7,344 nucleotides of DNA from Christensenella sp. UBA1431 (GTDB taxonomy: Bacteria; Bacillota; Clostridia; Christensenellales; UBA1431): the NCBI GenBank assembly GCA_002329665.1, contig DCTV01000040.1:1-7344 (forward strand). Reading direction: 5' to 3'. A program made the translations under genes and the position numbers. How positions within the stretch are numbered: the stretch's first letter is position 1; each line of letters starts with the position of its first letter. A model generated the notes under the pieces. That model was not told the origin of the DNA and ran no database searches. It was given only the letters and a program-made list of their open reading frames with translations. Shown piece by piece: positions 5,781-7,344 of this stretch.

Positions 5781-6176
5781 ATGAAAACCGCCGTATCGAC
5801 CAAAAAAGCCCCCGAAGCCGTCGGCCCCTATTCGCAGGGGATCGTTTCTGGCGGCCTGGTCTTCGTTTCGGGACAGCTCCCCCTCGACCCGTCCACCGGC
5901 GGCATGAAGGAAGGCGGCATAAAAGAACAGGCAAAACAGGCGTTGGACAACCTCGGCGCGGTCCTTTCAGAAGCGGGCGCGGCGTTTTCGGACGTCGTGA
6001 AAGTCTCAGTATTCCTCACGGACATGCGGCATTTCCCCGAGGTCAACGAGGTCTACAGCACCTGTTTCGAGGCGCCGTACCCGGCACGTTCCTGCGTGGA
6101 AGTGCGCCGCCTGCCCAAGGACGCGCCGATCGAAATCGAAGCCATCGCCCGCCTGCCCCACAGGTCCGCGCCCTGA
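5781..6176 (+). CDS. ridA: RidA family reactive enamine/imine deaminase
   Basis: Cytoplasmic enzyme that hydrolyses reactive 2-aminoacrylate-type enamines/imines, released by PLP enzymes such as threonine dehydratase, to 2-keto acids and ammonia; it forms a trimer with active sites between subunits. 131 residues, typical length. GPYSQG (15-20) carries the conserved tyrosine Y17; [11 protein letters not shown] (27-37), [11 protein letters not shown] (72-82) and VNEVY (88-92) are family blocks. R103 in PARSCVEV matches the substrate-binding arginine R105 of E. coli RidA, and E120 in IEIEAIA matches its catalytic glutamate, so true RidA-type activity is likely rather than that of an Rid1-7 paralogue. 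GAGGTGA (5767-5773) lies seven bases before the ATG. Followed after 15 bases by mnmA, under one promoter. Confidence 0.95.
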   Translation: MKTAVSTKKAPEAVGPYSQGIVSGGLVFVSGQLPLDPSTGGMKEGGIKEQAKQALDNLGAVLSEAGAAFSDVVKVSVFLTDMRHFPEVNEVYSTCFEAPYPARSCVEVRRLPKDAPIEIEAIARLPHRSAP

Positions 6177-6191
6177 ACGAAGGAGGGCACG

Positions 6192-7238
6192 ATGAACGAG
6201 AAAGTCCTGGTGGCAATGAGCGGTGGGGTGGACAGTTCCGCCGCCGCCGCGCTCCTTAATGAGGCGGGGTACCTAGTATCCGGCGTCACCCTGAAATTGT
6301 CCGGCGGCGCGGACGACGGCCCGACCGCGGACGCTAAGAGGGTCGCCGAAGTGCTGGGGATCGAACACCGCGTGCTGGATGTGACGCGGGCGTTTTCCGA
6401 AAACGTCGTCGGGCGTTTCATAAAGGGGTACAGAAGCGGGCTAACGCCCAACCCCTGCATCGAATGCAACCGGTATATCAAGTTCGGCGTCCTTTTCGAC
6501 GAAGCCCGCAAAGCGGGCATGGACTACCTTGCGACCGGGCATTACGCGAGGATCGAACGCGACCCGAAAACAGGGCGCTTCCTTCTCAAGAAAGCCGCCG
6601 ACCCGTCAAAAGACCAGTCCTACGTGCTCTACAGCCTCACGCAGGAGAGGCTCGCTCATACGCTCCTGCCCCTCGGCGAATACAAAAAAACCGACGTATA
6701 CGCGATCGCGAAGCGTTACGGTTTCAAGGCCGCGGAGCGTGAGAGCCAGGAGATATGCTTCATCCCGGATCACGACCACGCCGCCTTCATCGCGCGCGTC
6801 ACCGGGGAGCGGGATTTGGAGGGCGACTTTATCGACGCTGAGGGAAACGTGCTGGGGCAGCACAGGGGGATCGCCCGCTATACGATCGGGCAGCGCAAGG
6901 GGCTGGGCGTTTCGTTGGGCAGGCCCGCGTACGTCGTGGCGATAGACCCCCGGTCCAACACGGTGACGCTCGGAGAGGAGAAGGACCTGTATTCGTCCTC
7001 GCTGATCGTGAAGGACCTGAACGTCGTTTCGGGGGAACGGATCGAAGGCGCGCTTCGCGTGCAGGCAAAATTGCGCTACGCCGCCCGCCCACAGGACGCC
7101 ACGTTCATCCCGCTCTGCGGCGGCGCGGGCCGGATCGACTTCGACGCGCCCCAGCGGGCCGTCACCCCCGGCCAGGCCTGCGTGTTCTACCAGGGAGACG
7201 TCGTGGTAGGGGGCGGCACGATCGCCCGGCGGCTGTAA
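6192..7238 (+). CDS. mnmA: tRNA-specific 2-thiouridylase MnmA
   Basis: Adds sulfur to C2 of wobble uridine 34 in tRNA-Lys, -Glu and -Gln, after ATP-dependent adenylation; sulfur comes as persulfide from a cysteine desulfurase chain. 348 residues, slightly short but normal. PP-loop SGGVDSS (10-16) in the N-terminal ATPase domain; TPNPCIECN (85-93) places the first catalytic cysteine at C92; GHYAR (116-120) and DQSYVLY (141-147) follow; SQEICFIP (185-192) gives the second catalytic cysteine C189. YTIGQRKGLG (230-239) marks the central domain, and the C-terminal beta-barrel ends with GDVVVGGGTI. The strong ribosome site GAAGGAGGG (6179-6187) sits just before the ATG. Second gene of the ridA-mnmA operon. 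No nearby desulfurase (often encoded beside mnmA) is seen within the window. Confidence 0.97.
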   Translation: MNEKVLVAMSGGVDSSAAAALLNEAGYLVSGVTLKLSGGADDGPTADAKRVAEVLGIEHRVLDVTRAFSENVVGRFIKGYRSGLTPNPCIECNRYIKFGVLFDEARKAGMDYLATGHYARIERDPKTGRFLLKKAADPSKDQSYVLYSLTQERLAHTLLPLGEYKKTDVYAIAKRYGFKAAERESQEICFIPDHDHAAFIARVTGERDLEGDFIDAEGNVLGQHRGIARYTIGQRKGLGVSLGRPAYVVAIDPRSNTVTLGEEKDLYSSSLIVKDLNVVSGERIEGALRVQAKLRYAARPQDATFIPLCGGAGRIDFDAPQRAVTPGQACVFYQGDVVVGGGTIARRL

Positions 7239-7344
7239 TATGCGTAGAGCGTAGTTTGCTCCCACGAGCGAGGACCGCAGTCCCGCCTACTACAGCGCCC
7301 CGCCCGAAAAAAAACCACGTAAAGCCCACCTATAAAAACTCCCC
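7239..7344. other. Non-coding tail after mnmA
   Basis: No gene or clear terminator. It holds GCGTAG twice in tandem (7242-7247, 7249-7254), GAGCGAGGACCGCAG and an eight-A run. The words ATGCGTAG, CGAAA...CCACG and TAAAGCCC-ACC also occur, in the same order, at 3987-4071, hinting at a related intergenic element. The element, if real, continues beyond the window. Confidence 0.3.

Noticed and set aside
1..7344. CRISPR array, tRNA or rRNA genes, insertion sequence
   Set aside because: No regularly spaced repeats, no cloverleaf or rRNA-like sequence, and no transposase motifs or flanking terminal repeats were seen on either strand.

Overview
The window is G+C-rich (about 60% by eye) and looks like chromosomal DNA of an endospore-forming Firmicute, probably a high-GC clostridial lineage. 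The main reason is an intact dipicolinate synthase pair (dpaA-dpaB), which occurs essentially only in spore formers. Strong purine-rich ribosome binding sites (GGAGG types) and Firmicute-style AsnB, Dus and MnmA sequences agree with this. I cannot name the species.

Left part, minus strand (1-1772): reading leftwards, there is an orphan NeuD/PglD-like hexapeptide-repeat protein, then a small single-span membrane protein with an outward C-terminal domain, then the 5' part of a tRNA-dihydrouridine synthase gene that runs off the window. The last two are 15 bases apart and probably co-transcribed. The 256 bases between the first two genes hold a perfect 13-bp-arm inverted repeat.

Centre, plus strand (1773-3830): a 219-bp divergent intergenic region separates the hexapeptide gene from a full-length glutamine-hydrolysing asparagine synthetase (asnB). 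About 400 bases of non-coding DNA follow (3831-4235), with hairpins and a look that suggests a dispersed intergenic repeat. They end in a plausible sigma-K-type promoter.

Right part, plus strand (4236-7238): dpaA and dpaB form a two-gene sporulation operon closed by a good intrinsic terminator. An extended -10 promoter then starts a second two-gene unit, ridA (reactive enamine/imine deaminase) and mnmA (tRNA 2-thiouridylase). The last 106 bases are non-coding.

Most genes are recognisable housekeeping or sporulation functions, and I see no convincing new multi-gene system. The points most worth following up are: the hexapeptide protein that has lost the family's catalytic histidine and sugar-binding loop but gained clustered cysteines; the sigma-K-like promoter, which fixes a TTG start for dpaA; the large inverted repeat at 901-932; and the possible repeat family shared by the two non-coding stretches.
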